Below, one piece after another: positions 17,644 to 26,419 of a stretch of DNA of 64,000 nucleotides (position 1 is its first letter; each line of letters starts with the position of its first letter). Source of the DNA: Chitinophagaceae bacterium IBVUCB2. Its GTDB lineage: Bacteria; Bacteroidota; Bacteroidia; Chitinophagales; Chitinophagaceae. The notes beneath the pieces are model-generated. The model had not been told where the DNA came from. It did not search any database and was given only the letters and a program-made list of their open reading frames with translations. Position numbers and translations under genes: made by a program. The stretch is from the NCBI GenBank assembly GCA_002127295.1, contig NFUV01000002.1:1054001-1118000 (forward strand). Direction: 5' to 3'.

Positions 17644-18333
17644 ATGAAAACAATAGGATTTGTAGGCGGTTTGTCCTGGGTGTCATCGTTGGATTATTAC
17701 CGGCTGTTTAATGAAATTACTCATCAACGACTTGGTGGAAACGAAGCCGCCAAAATTGCGATGTATTCCGTGAATTACGGTGAGATTGTAACCCTTACAC
17801 ATAAGGGAGATTGGGATGCAATTACAAGCATTATTGGGGATGCTGCTAAAAGAGTGGAAGCCGCCGGTGCTGACTGTGTATTACTCGGAGCTAATACCAT
17901 GCACCATATTGCAGAAAATGTTCAAGCGGAAATATCAATACCGTTATTGCATATTGCAGATGTTACTGCAAAAGCCATTCAGCAAAAAGAAATAAATAAA
18001 GTAGCATTGCTTGGCACCCGTTACACCATGCAATTTGATTTTTATAAAAACAAACTTGCTAAGTACGATATTGAAACTATCATACCGGATGCTGATGGAA
18101 TTGAGTTTGTAAACAATGCTATTTATAATGAACTGGGAAAAGGAAAATTTCTTCCAGAAACAAAGCAGGGTTTTTTGGAAATAATAGATAAGCTTTCTGC
18201 TGACGGGGCCGAAGGAGCAATACTAGGCTGCACAGAAATACCCATGCTTATTAAGCAATCTGATACAGCGATACCCGTTTTTGACACTACTTTATTACAC
18301 GCAACTGCTGCAGTAGATTTTGCACTCGGATAA
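17644..18333 (+). CDS. Aspartate/glutamate racemase family protein
   Basis: A 229-residue two-domain racemase that interconverts L- and D-aspartate or glutamate without a cofactor. ATG 17644 (MKTIGFVGGLSW) matches the family N-terminus; the frame opens six codons earlier at a TTG. The second acid/base residue is Cys196 in ILGCTEIPM, but the first position is Thr85 in LLGANTMHH, where most relatives have Cys. The same Thr/Cys pair is known in the E. coli YgeA L-Asp/Glu racemase, so this is an accepted variant rather than a dead enzyme. It is monocistronic and converges on the MFS gene. Confidence 0.88.
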   Translation: MKTIGFVGGLSWVSSLDYYRLFNEITHQRLGGNEAAKIAMYSVNYGEIVTLTHKGDWDAITSIIGDAAKRVEAAGADCVLLGANTMHHIAENVQAEISIPLLHIADVTAKAIQQKEINKVALLGTRYTMQFDFYKNKLAKYDIETIIPDADGIEFVNNAIYNELGKGKFLPETKQGFLEIIDKLSADGAEGAILGCTEIPMLIKQSDTAIPVFDTTLLHATAAVDFALG

Positions 18334-18371
18334 ATTCTTTCCTTGCCTTCGGAGCTTTCACAGGCCTTAAT

Positions 18372-19565
18372 TTACCGGTGCCATTTCCAAAAAGCAAAGG
18401 ATGCGATGATCGAAATAATTCCAACGGTCCACCACAAAATATTGAAACCGGAATATTCGGCAAGTTGTGCACCGCCCATAGGACCAAGCACTTGTGCTAC
18501 CGACCAGGCCATCGTATAAAGTGCTGCATACTGCCCCCGGTTAGATGGCTGGGTTCTGGCTATCCAGTAACTATTCATAAAAGGCATGGATAGTATTTCG
18601 CCGAAAGTAACCAGTACAATCATACTAATGGCAACTGGCACAGCTGCTGCGGGTATGTTTAATAAAAGAAAAGCCACGCCAACCAAAAACACCCCAATGC
18701 TGATATAGTAAATATTGTTTCTTTTACCTTCCAGTTTATACACCAGTACCATTTCCACCAGTACAATGATGATACCATTGGCGGCCATTAAAATACCGAT
18801 AAAGGGTTCGGAGAAGTTCAGCTCCTTTTTAAAATAAACTGGTACATTATTAAACATTTGAAAAAAACAACAGGCAAAAAGTATGGTGATAAATGCAAAC
18901 GATAAATAAGTTTTGTCTTTGTAAGCAGATTGTATCAGCGGATCATCAATCTTTTGCTTTTTTGCTGGTTTGTAATTAACGGGTTTTAATACCACCCACA
19001 TTAATAGCGCCGCACCGATATTGGTAAATCCATCTACCCAAAACAATAATTCATAATCAATATGTGCAATAAATCCTCCTAAAGCACTACCTGCGGCCCA
19101 ACCCAAATTGATGGCCAGCCTGTTTAATGCATATGATCTTGTTCTGTTATTTTCATTGCTGTAAAAAGCAATAGCTGTAGAGTTAGCAGGGCGAAAAGCT
19201 TCGTTAACAAAACTGAGTAAAAAAGTAAATATGCAAATAAGTGGATATGTATTCATTTGTCCTAACACAATGAATAGAAGTCCGCCCCCGAACAATGTAA
19301 ATAACTGAACAGGATAAAAGCCAATTTTATCTGTTAGCTGACCGCCCAGCCATGCACCCGCAAAAGCACCTGCTCCAAATAAACCAAATACAATTCCTGC
19401 ATCACCTACAGAATAACCCATTTCCGGGCTGGTAAGATAAAGCGTCATAAACGGCACTACCATAGTTCCGCTGCGGTTGATGAGCATTATCAGGGAAAGT
19501 AGCCATGTTTCTTTCGAAAGGCCAGCGTATGCATTACGATAAGTTTTAGCGGTAGCTCTAAGCAT
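18372..19565 (-). CDS. MFS transporter
   Basis: A 397-residue major facilitator with about 12 hydrophobic helices. The loop between helices 2 and 3 carries GAWLGGQLTDKIGFYPVQL, the G-x3-D-(R/K)-x-G signature of MFS carriers. A central basic linker (KPVNYKPAKKQK) separates the two six-helix halves. The sequence resembles the drug-exporter (DHA1) branch often annotated as multidrug or sugar efflux, but substrate cannot be assigned. Its start at 19565 leaves 77 bp to the oppositely directed cytochrome frame, so the two genes share a divergent control region. Confidence 0.85.
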   Translation of the reverse strand: MLRATAKTYRNAYAGLSKETWLLSLIMLINRSGTMVVPFMTLYLTSPEMGYSVGDAGIVFGLFGAGAFAGAWLGGQLTDKIGFYPVQLFTLFGGGLLFIVLGQMNTYPLICIFTFLLSFVNEAFRPANSTAIAFYSNENNRTRSYALNRLAINLGWAAGSALGGFIAHIDYELLFWVDGFTNIGAALLMWVVLKPVNYKPAKKQKIDDPLIQSAYKDKTYLSFAFITILFACCFFQMFNNVPVYFKKELNFSEPFIGILMAANGIIIVLVEMVLVYKLEGKRNNIYYISIGVFLVGVAFLLLNIPAAAVPVAISMIVLVTFGEILSMPFMNSYWIARTQPSNRGQYAALYTMAWSVAQVLGPMGGAQLAEYSGFNILWWTVGIISIIASFAFWKWHR

Positions 19566-19690
19566 GGTAGTGCTGCGAAGTTAATAATTGAAAAGAAGGC
19601 GGGCAACGGTAGCAATGGTTCGATCGTTTTTATAATTGGTGATTGAGATTGTATTTTTTTGAATATATTTCATTTTTAAAAACAAACCAC

Positions 19691-20038
19691 ATGCGAAAAA
19701 TTATTGCCTTTTCAGCTATTGTAGCTACTGTAGTTTTATTTGCCAATTGCAGTTCCTCTAAAAAGACAACGGCTGCTGTTCCTAAGTTTAGTTATGAAGC
19801 CAATGTACAAACGGCAATTACAACCAATTGTTCTCCTTGTCATATTTCGGGTAAAGGCAATAAAAAACCGTATGATAATTTTGCCAACGTAAAAGCAGAT
19901 ATTGATGAGATCATCCGTCGTATAGAATTGAAGCCAACCGACAGAGGATTTATGCCTTTCCGCAAAGCTGCTAAATTAAGCGACAGCACTATCAATGTTT
20001 TCAAACAATGGAAAACCGATGGTCTGATTGAAAAATAA
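19691..20038 (+). CDS. Cytochrome c-type monoheme lipoprotein
   Basis: A 115-residue lipoprotein. ATG 19691 gives MRKIIAFSAI and lipobox LFANC (Cys20); the frame extends upstream to a TTG-like start at 19643 that would disrupt the signal peptide. The mature domain has one covalent heme site, Cys47-x-x-Cys50-His51 (CSPCH), and a candidate sixth ligand Met88 in RGFMPF. This is a small class I-like cytochrome facing the periplasm, probably an electron-transfer partner. It sits alone; the next gene on the same strand begins 138 bp later. Confidence 0.85.
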   Translation: MRKIIAFSAIVATVVLFANCSSSKKTTAAVPKFSYEANVQTAITTNCSPCHISGKGNKKPYDNFANVKADIDEIIRRIELKPTDRGFMPFRKAAKLSDSTINVFKQWKTDGLIEK

Positions 20039-20176
20039 TTTGAGTTAGCAGCTGGTATTCATTTAATATATTAATTGCTGACTGTATTGCTATGCAACCC
20101 TTTCTCCCCACAATTTGTCAGGTAAAAGCGGCGGGGCTTCCTGCAACACCAAAACCTAAACTTAATAGCCAGCCAG

Positions 20177-20515
20177 TTGAGAAAAATTACTGCTGTTATA
20201 TTATTGCTTGTTTTCTTTATTGCTCAATATGAGAAGCATATCGGCTATGTAAATTGCCGGGTTACCAATTATTTTACTACCGATGCAAATACCTGTGATT
20301 GCGAAAGCTTTCTGGAGAACAATGGTGCTCCTCTTGCAGATAACACTATTCCACCCATTCATATTCACCATCATCCGGACGAATCTTATTGTACTCCGGT
20401 AAATGATAAAATATCTCTATTCTTTAATTTGATTACATCATTCCCGGTTCAATATATTCCCGGTTTGCCTTCGGGTAATGTTTACAGCATTGACCATCCC
20501 CCGCAATTGAGTTAA
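20177..20515 (+). CDS. Small exported histidine-rich protein (TTG start)
   Basis: A 112-residue predicted exported protein that I do not recognise. No ATG or GTG lies in frame upstream before the stop at 20123, so TTG 20177 is the only reasonable start; it yields a normal signal sequence (RKITAVILLLVFFIAQ). The mature part has four cysteines (NCRV, TCDCES, YCTP) and a PPIHIHHHPDE patch, which may bind a metal. The C-terminus GNVYSIDHPPQLS is hydrophilic. It may be expressed with the thioredoxin-TPR gene 87 bp downstream. Function unknown. Confidence 0.6.
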   Translation: MRKITAVILLLVFFIAQYEKHIGYVNCRVTNYFTTDANTCDCESFLENNGAPLADNTIPPIHIHHHPDESYCTPVNDKISLFFNLITSFPVQYIPGLPSGNVYSIDHPPQLS

Positions 20516-20602
20516 TTATATTTCTATTTTTTTATGTGATATGCCTGATCTAAATCGTGGCATACAACTATTCTATTATTATAATTAACCAAATGATTTT
20601 TT

Positions 20603-21484
20603 ATGAAAAAAATATCAATGGCCATTCTATCAATAGCTGTGTCAATAATTACTATTGCACAAACAGCCACCAAGCCAGCCATTTTATATGGAACGATTAC
20701 CCAAAATGATCTGAGGGAGGCTCCTTTTAGCAATTGGTTCGACAGTACGTATAATGCATATCAACCGGATACAAAAATTACATCGGGAATTAAAAAAAGC
20801 AATTCCAAGGACATCAGCATTGAGATTTTTCTTGGTACCTGGTGCGGTGATAGTAAAAGGGAAGTGCCGAGGTTTATGAAACTATTGCGGGACGCATCAT
20901 TTACAACCAGCCAGGTAAAGCTGATTGGAGGCAGCAGTGATTCATTATATAAACAAGGTCCGGAGCAGGAAGAAGCTGGAAAAGGGATTTTCAGGGTGCC
21001 TGTTTTTATTGTTTATAAAAATGGGGTAGAATTGGGACGCATCAATGAATTCCCTGTTACATCGCTGGAAAAAGATTTACAGACGATACTTACGGGTGAA
21101 GATTATAGTCCCAACTATAAAAGCTTTGCTTTGTTGAATGAATGGTTGACAGATGGCACTTTGACCAACAAAAACAGTAATATTCGAGGAATGGCCATGC
21201 AGTTAAAATCATTAGTGAGCAGCGAAAGGGAGTTGAACAGTGTGGGTTATTTATTGCTGCAACAGGAAAAGAAGCAGGAAGCATTTAAAATCTTTCAATT
21301 GAATGCACAACTGTATCCTGAATCTGCTAATGTTTTATCGAGCCTGGGAGAAGGTTATTATAAGACTGGTGATGCAAAAATGGCTGTGCAGCTCTTAGAA
21401 AAAGCATTGGAAATAAATAAAGACCCTTTGCTGGTAAAGGAAATTCTAAAAATATTATATGAAGTAAAAGGATTGAAGGGATAA
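20603..21484 (+). CDS. Exported thioredoxin-fold protein with TPR tail
   Basis: A 293-residue exported protein. Residues 1-20 are a signal peptide. Residues ~70-170 form a thioredoxin-like domain: IEIFLGTWCGDSKREVPRF is in the active-site position, with cis-Pro region FRVPVFIVYKNG and EFPVTSLEKDL after it. The usual CxxC is WCGDS, so only the first Cys remains; such single-Cys members cannot form an internal disulfide and may act in thiol binding or as bacilliredoxin-like enzymes. Residues ~220-285 contain two TPR-like helical pairs (FQLNAQLYPESANVLSSLGEGYYKTGD, ends given), for protein interaction. A hairpin follows. Confidence 0.82.
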   Translation: MKKISMAILSIAVSIITIAQTATKPAILYGTITQNDLREAPFSNWFDSTYNAYQPDTKITSGIKKSNSKDISIEIFLGTWCGDSKREVPRFMKLLRDASFTTSQVKLIGGSSDSLYKQGPEQEEAGKGIFRVPVFIVYKNGVELGRINEFPVTSLEKDLQTILTGEDYSPNYKSFALLNEWLTDGTLTNKNSNIRGMAMQLKSLVSSERELNSVGYLLLQQEKKQEAFKIFQLNAQLYPESANVLSSLGEGYYKTGDAKMAVQLLEKALEINKDPLLVKEILKILYEVKGLKG

Positions 21485-21490
21485 ATAAAA

Positions 21491-21535
21491 AACCGCAGAG
21501 GATATTGTTTTGCCCTCTGCGGTTATCTATTGTTT
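21491..21535 (+). terminator. Possible terminator after thioredoxin-TPR gene
   Basis: An 11-bp perfect stem (21491-21501 with 21514-21524, arm AACCGCAGAGG) with a 12-nt loop is followed by a weak T-rich tract. Confidence 0.6.
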
Positions 21536-21545
21536 TGCACAATAG

Positions 21546-21577
21546 TTGATTTTTGAAGTAGGCTGTGGTTATATTTG
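21546..21577 (+). promoter_or_regulatory. Promoter for SET-domain gene
   Basis: TTG at 21546-21548 and TATATTTG at 21570-21577 are 21 bp apart and fit the Bacteroidota consensus. The start would be near 21584, about 14 nt before the ATG. Confidence 0.6.
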
Positions 21578-21597
21578 CGGCCAATTAAAATGATAGT

Positions 21598-22056
21598 ATG
21601 GCGTTGTTAGAGAAAAAAGTAACGGTGAAAAAATCCGGTTTATCCAATGCAGGTAATGGGTTGTTTGCAAAGGATTTTATTCCAAAAAATATGTTGATTG
21701 TTGAATACAAAGGCAAAATTACTAATTGGAAAGACGTAGATGATAATGATGGCAATAACGGATATATCTATTATGTAAAGAGAGACCATGTGATCGATGC
21801 CAGTAAACATACAAAGGCTTTAGCCCGTTATGCAAATGATGCAAGGGGTTTGCGAAGAACCAAAGGACTTATTAATAATGCAGAATATGTAGAGATTGGT
21901 ACAAAAGTTTTTATAAAGTCAAATAAAGATATTGCTGCGGGTACTGAAATATTTGTTGAGTATGGGAAAGAGTATTGGGATGTGATAAAGCATAATCAAA
22001 AAGTAGAAAAAGAGCGGCAAAAGAAATTGCAGGGTGCCCTAAGAAAGTCGAAATAA
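21598..22056 (+). CDS. SET domain protein
   Basis: A 152-residue cytosolic protein that is almost wholly a SET domain. Diagnostic blocks are GNGLFAKDFIPKNMLIVEYKG at the N-terminus (ends shown: GNGLFA and IVEYKG), YIYYVKRDHVIDASKH, ARYANDARG with the NN-E segment, and AAGTEIFVEYGKEYW. A basic tail (QKVEKERQKKLQGALRKSK) ends it. The SET fold methylates lysine using S-adenosylmethionine in eukaryotes and a few bacteria; the target here is unknown. The tyrosine in EYGKEYW corresponds to the catalytic tyrosine. It has its own promoter and stands alone. Confidence 0.9.
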   Translation: MALLEKKVTVKKSGLSNAGNGLFAKDFIPKNMLIVEYKGKITNWKDVDDNDGNNGYIYYVKRDHVIDASKHTKALARYANDARGLRRTKGLINNAEYVEIGTKVFIKSNKDIAAGTEIFVEYGKEYWDVIKHNQKVEKERQKKLQGALRKSK

Positions 22057-22079
22057 AACTGTTATAGCGGCAGCGCTTT

Positions 22080-22547
22080 TTACTGTTTTGTTTCAGTAAT
22101 CATATCATAAAGTATTTTTGACCAATCGGTACGCAGAATCATAAATGAAAACTCTTTACCATCTGCCGGAGTTTCAATCATTAATTTATGTTCAAACGAA
22201 GAGATGTACTGGTTTTCATTAATCTTCCGCCATTTATACTTTTCCTGTTGCAGGGCTTCCTGTAAATATTTTGTAATACAAGAATCGCAGCTGGCTGTTG
22301 TTTTTTGCAACCTGCATTTGTCTTCATTGTCAAAAAAATAAACAAACGAGGTTTGTTGTGTTGCCGTGCCTGCAATATTCAATGCTAAAGAAGTACCGGT
22401 TTCGCTCAGCGTAGCATTTATGCTCTTATTTTTTTTTATATACTGAGCCAGTTCTTTTTCTACCTCAGCTTTTTTCTTATTGATATATTTCTGTGTAAAG
22501 CCTGAAAAGGGGAGGAGTACAAATAGAAGTAAGATAATATGGGTCAT
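22080..22547 (-). CDS. Exported protein of unknown function
   Basis: A 155-residue predicted secreted protein that I do not recognise. Residues 1-18 are a signal peptide (HIILLLFVLLPFSGFTQ). The mature part starts with a charged helix (KKKAEVEKELAQYIKKNK) and continues with beta-strands; three cysteines (CRLQKTTASCDSCI) lie in the middle and may bind a metal or form a disulfide. It converges on the SET gene with 23 bp between stops and is read leftward from a start at 22547. A hairpin terminator lies upstream at 22601-22637 and separates it from the DinB gene. Confidence 0.6.
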   Translation of the reverse strand: MTHIILLLFVLLPFSGFTQKYINKKKAEVEKELAQYIKKNKSINATLSETGTSLALNIAGTATQQTSFVYFFDNEDKCRLQKTTASCDSCITKYLQEALQQEKYKWRKINENQYISSFEHKLMIETPADGKEFSFMILRTDWSKILYDMITETKQ

Positions 22548-22600
22548 GTATCAATTTAAACTGGTGTAAGAACAAAAGTAACTTCTTCCCGGTAGAAAAT

Positions 22601-22637
22601 GAAAAAGGCTTACCCCACCGGTAAGCCTCTTTTTTTA
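22601..22637. terminator. Bidirectional hairpin terminator
   Basis: A perfect 9-bp stem (22606-22614 with 22620-22628, arm AGGCTTACC) with a CCACC loop has an A-rich tract on the left and T7 on the right. It serves the leftward DinB gene. Confidence 0.75.
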
Positions 22638-23147
22638 AAAGTTATTTTCATCAGCACTCGGCCCATAGCTGCCGGGTATGGGAATGTTTAATAGTCGCAG
22701 GTATACTCCTAATTGTGCCCGGTGATGTATTATTTGTGATATAGACATCCTGATTACATCTGCCTTTGGTTCGGTGCTATAAATCTGCTTGCCATTTCTT
22801 AATGTCCAGGGTAGTTCTAACTGGTTTTCGTTTTCAGGCGTCAAAACTTTACGGCAAGTCGCCAGGCATTTTTCAAAATAGCTTAGCAGCTCATCTGTAG
22901 TAGTGATTTTTTCAGGAGAATATGGATTTGCTTCGAAATCTAGTTCAGAAGTATGAATTACCATATCGATCCAGGCAGGCAATTCGGCTATATGAGTTAC
23001 CAGGTTTCCAAGTTTCATGCTTCTTTCATGAGGAGCCCATTCATATTTGTCTATGGGTACTCTTTCAAGCATTTTACGGGTGGTTACAGCTTCTTTTTCT
23101 ACTTCTTTTAAAATGATTGCATGATTGTCATAGTTGATTGTTTTAAT
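22635..23147 (-). CDS. DinB family protein, start probably ATT 23147
   Basis: A DinB four-helix-bundle protein (YfiT/DUF664-like). The first ATG is at 23072 and gives 145 residues, but the conserved first helix is then missing. The frame continues 25 codons upstream as IKTINYDNHAI...VTTRK, which is the normal DinB N-terminal helix, and the only codon in the right place is ATT at 23147 (followed by AAAACA). The metal-ligand histidines are HIAEL near residue 53 and HHRAQLG near residue 142 of the long form. DinB proteins are metal-dependent thiol transferases or of unknown role. If ATT is not a start, the gene is missing about 25 residues. Confidence 0.72.
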   Translation of the reverse strand: MKTINYDNHAIILKEVEKEAVTTRKMLERVPIDKYEWAPHERSMKLGNLVTHIAELPAWIDMVIHTSELDFEANPYSPEKITTTDELLSYFEKCLATCRKVLTPENENQLELPWTLRNGKQIYSTEPKADVIRMSISQIIHHRAQLGVYLRLLNIPIPGSYGPSADENNF

Positions 23148-23224
23148 TGTTAGATAACAAAGAAAACAGCAGGCGGTGACAACCCTATGGCAGTAAGTTT
23201 TTAAATGAAAATTTATTTTGAAAT

Positions 23225-23743
23225 TTAAAGGGAGATTATCTTTTCCATGATCACAAATTCCAGCGGCTGTGTAGGAATTCCAAATTTAGGATTATCGGGC
23301 ATGGGTACCCGTTCGGCTGTTTGCATATAGCCATTTCGTTCATACCATCTTATTAATTCTGTCCGTAATGTAATTACATTCATGAAGATGCTTTTACATC
23401 CCTTTTCTTTTGCGTATGTTTCTGCTGCTGCCAGCAACTTTTTTCCAATACCCGCAGCCTGCATTTGTGGTGACACGGTCAGCATACCCAGGTATAAACC
23501 CCTTTCCCGTTGTTCCAGAAAAACACAGCCAGCGATTATTCCATCAGTAGGAACATATTTTAGCATTACAGCTTTCGTATTCTTCAATAATTCAGTAAGT
23601 GTTAAAACATCAGTTCGTAAATCTCCTTTTAGCAGATCGGCTTCTGTGGTCCAGCCTTTTTTTGAAGCTTCGCCCCTGTAGGCACTATTGATCAATTCAG
23701 TAAGTGCCGGAATGTCTTGTATAGAGGCAGGTAAAATATGCAT
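23225..23743 (-). CDS. GNAT family N-acetyltransferase
   Basis: A 172-residue acetyltransferase with a GNAT fold. Motif A is LGMLTVSPQMQAAGIGKKLLAAAE, with the acetyl-CoA pyrophosphate loop Q-x-x-G-I-G. Motif B ends FMNVITLRTELIRWYERNGY. It transfers an acetyl group from acetyl-CoA to a small amine or protein; the substrate cannot be predicted. ATG 23743 gives a natural start (MHILPASIQDIPALTELIN). It is read leftward and is separated from the metalloprotease gene by a terminator. Confidence 0.88.
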   Translation of the reverse strand: MHILPASIQDIPALTELINSAYRGEASKKGWTTEADLLKGDLRTDVLTLTELLKNTKAVMLKYVPTDGIIAGCVFLEQRERGLYLGMLTVSPQMQAAGIGKKLLAAAETYAKEKGCKSIFMNVITLRTELIRWYERNGYMQTAERVPMPDNPKFGIPTQPLEFVIMEKIISL

Positions 23744-23782
23744 AGCGTAAAAATAGATATTGCTTTTCTTATTTTATATAGC

Positions 23783-23822
23783 GAAAAAGAAAAAACCGTC
23801 TTGCCAAAGGCGAGACGGTTTT
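23783..23822 (-). terminator. Terminator after the metalloprotease gene
   Basis: A 14-bp stem (23792-23805 with 23809-23822, one U-G pair, AAA loop) is followed on the minus strand by a T-rich tract. Confidence 0.85.
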
Positions 23823-23839
23823 GAAAAATAGTAGTAAGC

Positions 23840-26419
23840 TTATTTACGTTCCAACGCATTGTTTATTCTGAAAAGCAAACTTCCACGATGTGCTCTTGAT
23901 TCTTCATTCGTAGAAACCGCAGTAGCCAATTGTGTTTTTAATTTTTTCAATGTGTTTAATGCAGCAGCTTTTGCTACATCATCATACTGAGTTTTTGTTG
24001 GGTCAATGATATCTGCTGCAGCTTTTACAAAAGTAGTTTGCAAATTCTGGCGATATACATTCACATTACCTTTCATGTCTGCATCAAAGCAAGCTTTTAA
24101 AAGATCTGTCATTACATCTGCAACACTGTATTGATTTCCATATAAACGGCTATTTGTAATACGCTGTAAAGTGGCAGGGTTAAGAATATGCGCCAATGGA
24201 CCTACATGCAAGTTTAAAACAGAAGCAGTGATCTTATAATCATCACCAGTTCCTGCCTGGTTAAATCCACGACGTTGTGGTTGCAGGTAAGGAAATACCT
24301 GTGTATCGGCATCAAAGGCGTTGGGAGCAAATACATATTTAGCTAAAAGGTCCATAGCTCTTTTTTGAGTAGCTACTGGTACGGGTGTATATGGTTTGGT
24401 AGCAGAACCTTGTTCCGGGGTACTTCTGTCTATATAAACACCACCAATGTAGCGGCTCGCTGCAGCTATCATATTACTACGTTGACCATTCAATGCATTA
24501 TATCTGGAGCGAAGTTCTGCATAGCTCTGGTAAGGCTTGCTGTACTTTTGTACCAGTTTGCCCATAATAGAATTTACAATCTTAAATCTTTCTTCTGCAT
24601 ATCCAATTGCATCGCTTGTAAGGTCATTTACGTTTACTCTTGGATCCATTGCTTTACCAGGTGATCTCATATCATCCCCATCATTTCCAAAAGCTAATTG
24701 CGGATCATTGCTGCGGCTTAATATTTTTCTAAGACCAGCTTCTTCTTCTGATTCTGGAAATTCGGTATAGCCATATTCAATAGCCCAAAGATCATAAGGA
24801 CCTGAACGGGTGGTATAGTAATCACCTTGTTTGCTTTTATCTGCTGCTATATTGATAGCAGGATAGTCCATTACTGAACCGATCAAACCTATTCTTTGTG
24901 TAAGCTCTTTATTGTTGATCTCAGCTGGCGATAACATCTGGCTGGCCTTCATATTGTGGTTCAAACCAAGTGTATGTCCCATTTCATGCATTACCAGGTA
25001 AATAAGAAATTGCTTATGCATTTCTTTTATTTCAGCCGGGCCGGCATCAACTGCATCGGCCAATGTCATACCCGTTACTAATTGTGCTTTTAATTCACTT
25101 GCCATACTGCAATTAGCAAGATGTTTTGTGTCGATCATACCTGAGAAATGTAATTCCTCATTATGGTTGGCAGCGGGGCTTCCATTATATAATTCATCGC
25201 TGATAGGAGTAGCACTTCCACTAAACCATTCAATAGTAATATCGGCACCGAGTATTTGCCCGGTTTTCGGGTTTACAAAACTGGGCCCGATTGCGCCATA
25301 TCCGGGCTGTGCAGAAGCTACCCAACGGATAACATTATATTTAATATCGGCAGGATCCCAGGTGGCATCATCCGGCATTATTTTCATTTGTACAGCATTT
25401 TTAAAACCAGCTTTTTCAAATGCGTCATTCCATTTAAGACCCGCATCAACAATTGTCTGGCGATACTCAAGCGGAGTAGTGTTCTCTATCCAAAAAACGA
25501 TTGGTTCTACCGGTTCACTAACGGCAGCAGAAGGATCTTTCTTTTTCAGGTTCCAGCGATTGATAAGATCTTTATAGGGAACAGGGCTGATACTTGTCTG
25601 GTTGGTTTTTTGTTCCATGAAGTATCCAACTTTTGGATCATCACGACGACCTCTGAAACTATTTTCCGGCATCGCAATTAGGCTGTGTTGCATGCGAACC
25701 CGAACGTATCGGGCATCTGTAATATCAGCACCGCCTGGATTAAATGCGTTTGGATTGTCATAGGCCATATCAACAACGATATCTGTATTATCAGGAAAAG
25801 AACGGATAGTACTATATTTTGATTTCGTTGGATTTAAACCTCCCAATGTAAAACCAAAGTTTGGTTGACCCGGTATTGCTGTTGGCTTTACAGGATCCAG
25901 CTTCTCACTAATAAAAAGTGCATCCGCATTGATAAGGTAACCACCCTCATCTTCAGCATTTGTTTTTTCAGCGTAGAAAACAGCTTCGGGTTTATCTACA
26001 TCTTTTGTTTTGCTGATAGGGTTGGCTGCATCATAATAGAAAGAAGTATTTACCTGGCTGAATTCAATTTTGTCAAAAGCCTTTTTAATGGTGAACACTG
26101 CCGTTGCTCTGTGCATACTTTGGTTCAGGAATAATGCAGTAGGTCCGCTGATAGAGAAGCTCTGGTAAATAAATTCTTTACCTAACTGGCTTTTCTTTAC
26201 ATACAACTGAACACTACCTGTGGCAGTATCCTGGTAAATAGTGAAAAGCCCGTCAATTTTTTTACTGGACTTTATTTTGTCCGTAATACCGGCTGGTTTT
26301 TTTGGCTTCGATGAGTCTGTAGGAGCACCCGTTGGCATAACAGGTGTCTTTGGTTTATCCTGCGCCATCAAAAAGCTGCAAAAAAAACTAACTGGTATAC
26401 TTAGCAAGAGTTTTTTCAT
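23840..26419 (-). CDS. Zinc-dependent metalloprotease (DUF5117/DUF5118 type)
   Basis: An 859-residue exported protease. Residues 1-20 are a signal peptide, followed by a Pro/Ser/Lys linker. The region ~45-300 is the DUF5117/5118 N-terminal portion (GLFTIYQDTATGSVQLYVKKSQLG, ends GLFTIYQDT and YVKKSQLG). The catalytic zinc site HEMGHTLGLNHNMKAS (near residue 478) is the extended HExxHxxGxxH motif of metzincin-like proteases, and the downstream SVMDY gives the Met-turn. Such proteins are abundant in Bacteroidota and may be surface or periplasmic. The size matches the family. It is transcribed leftward, alone, with its own terminator. Confidence 0.92.
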   Translation of the reverse strand: MKKLLLSIPVSFFCSFLMAQDKPKTPVMPTGAPTDSSKPKKPAGITDKIKSSKKIDGLFTIYQDTATGSVQLYVKKSQLGKEFIYQSFSISGPTALFLNQSMHRATAVFTIKKAFDKIEFSQVNTSFYYDAANPISKTKDVDKPEAVFYAEKTNAEDEGGYLINADALFISEKLDPVKPTAIPGQPNFGFTLGGLNPTKSKYSTIRSFPDNTDIVVDMAYDNPNAFNPGGADITDARYVRVRMQHSLIAMPENSFRGRRDDPKVGYFMEQKTNQTSISPVPYKDLINRWNLKKKDPSAAVSEPVEPIVFWIENTTPLEYRQTIVDAGLKWNDAFEKAGFKNAVQMKIMPDDATWDPADIKYNVIRWVASAQPGYGAIGPSFVNPKTGQILGADITIEWFSGSATPISDELYNGSPAANHNEELHFSGMIDTKHLANCSMASELKAQLVTGMTLADAVDAGPAEIKEMHKQFLIYLVMHEMGHTLGLNHNMKASQMLSPAEINNKELTQRIGLIGSVMDYPAINIAADKSKQGDYYTTRSGPYDLWAIEYGYTEFPESEEEAGLRKILSRSNDPQLAFGNDGDDMRSPGKAMDPRVNVNDLTSDAIGYAEERFKIVNSIMGKLVQKYSKPYQSYAELRSRYNALNGQRSNMIAAASRYIGGVYIDRSTPEQGSATKPYTPVPVATQKRAMDLLAKYVFAPNAFDADTQVFPYLQPQRRGFNQAGTGDDYKITASVLNLHVGPLAHILNPATLQRITNSRLYGNQYSVADVMTDLLKACFDADMKGNVNVYRQNLQTTFVKAAADIIDPTKTQYDDVAKAAALNTLKKLKTQLATAVSTNEESRAHRGSLLFRINNALERK

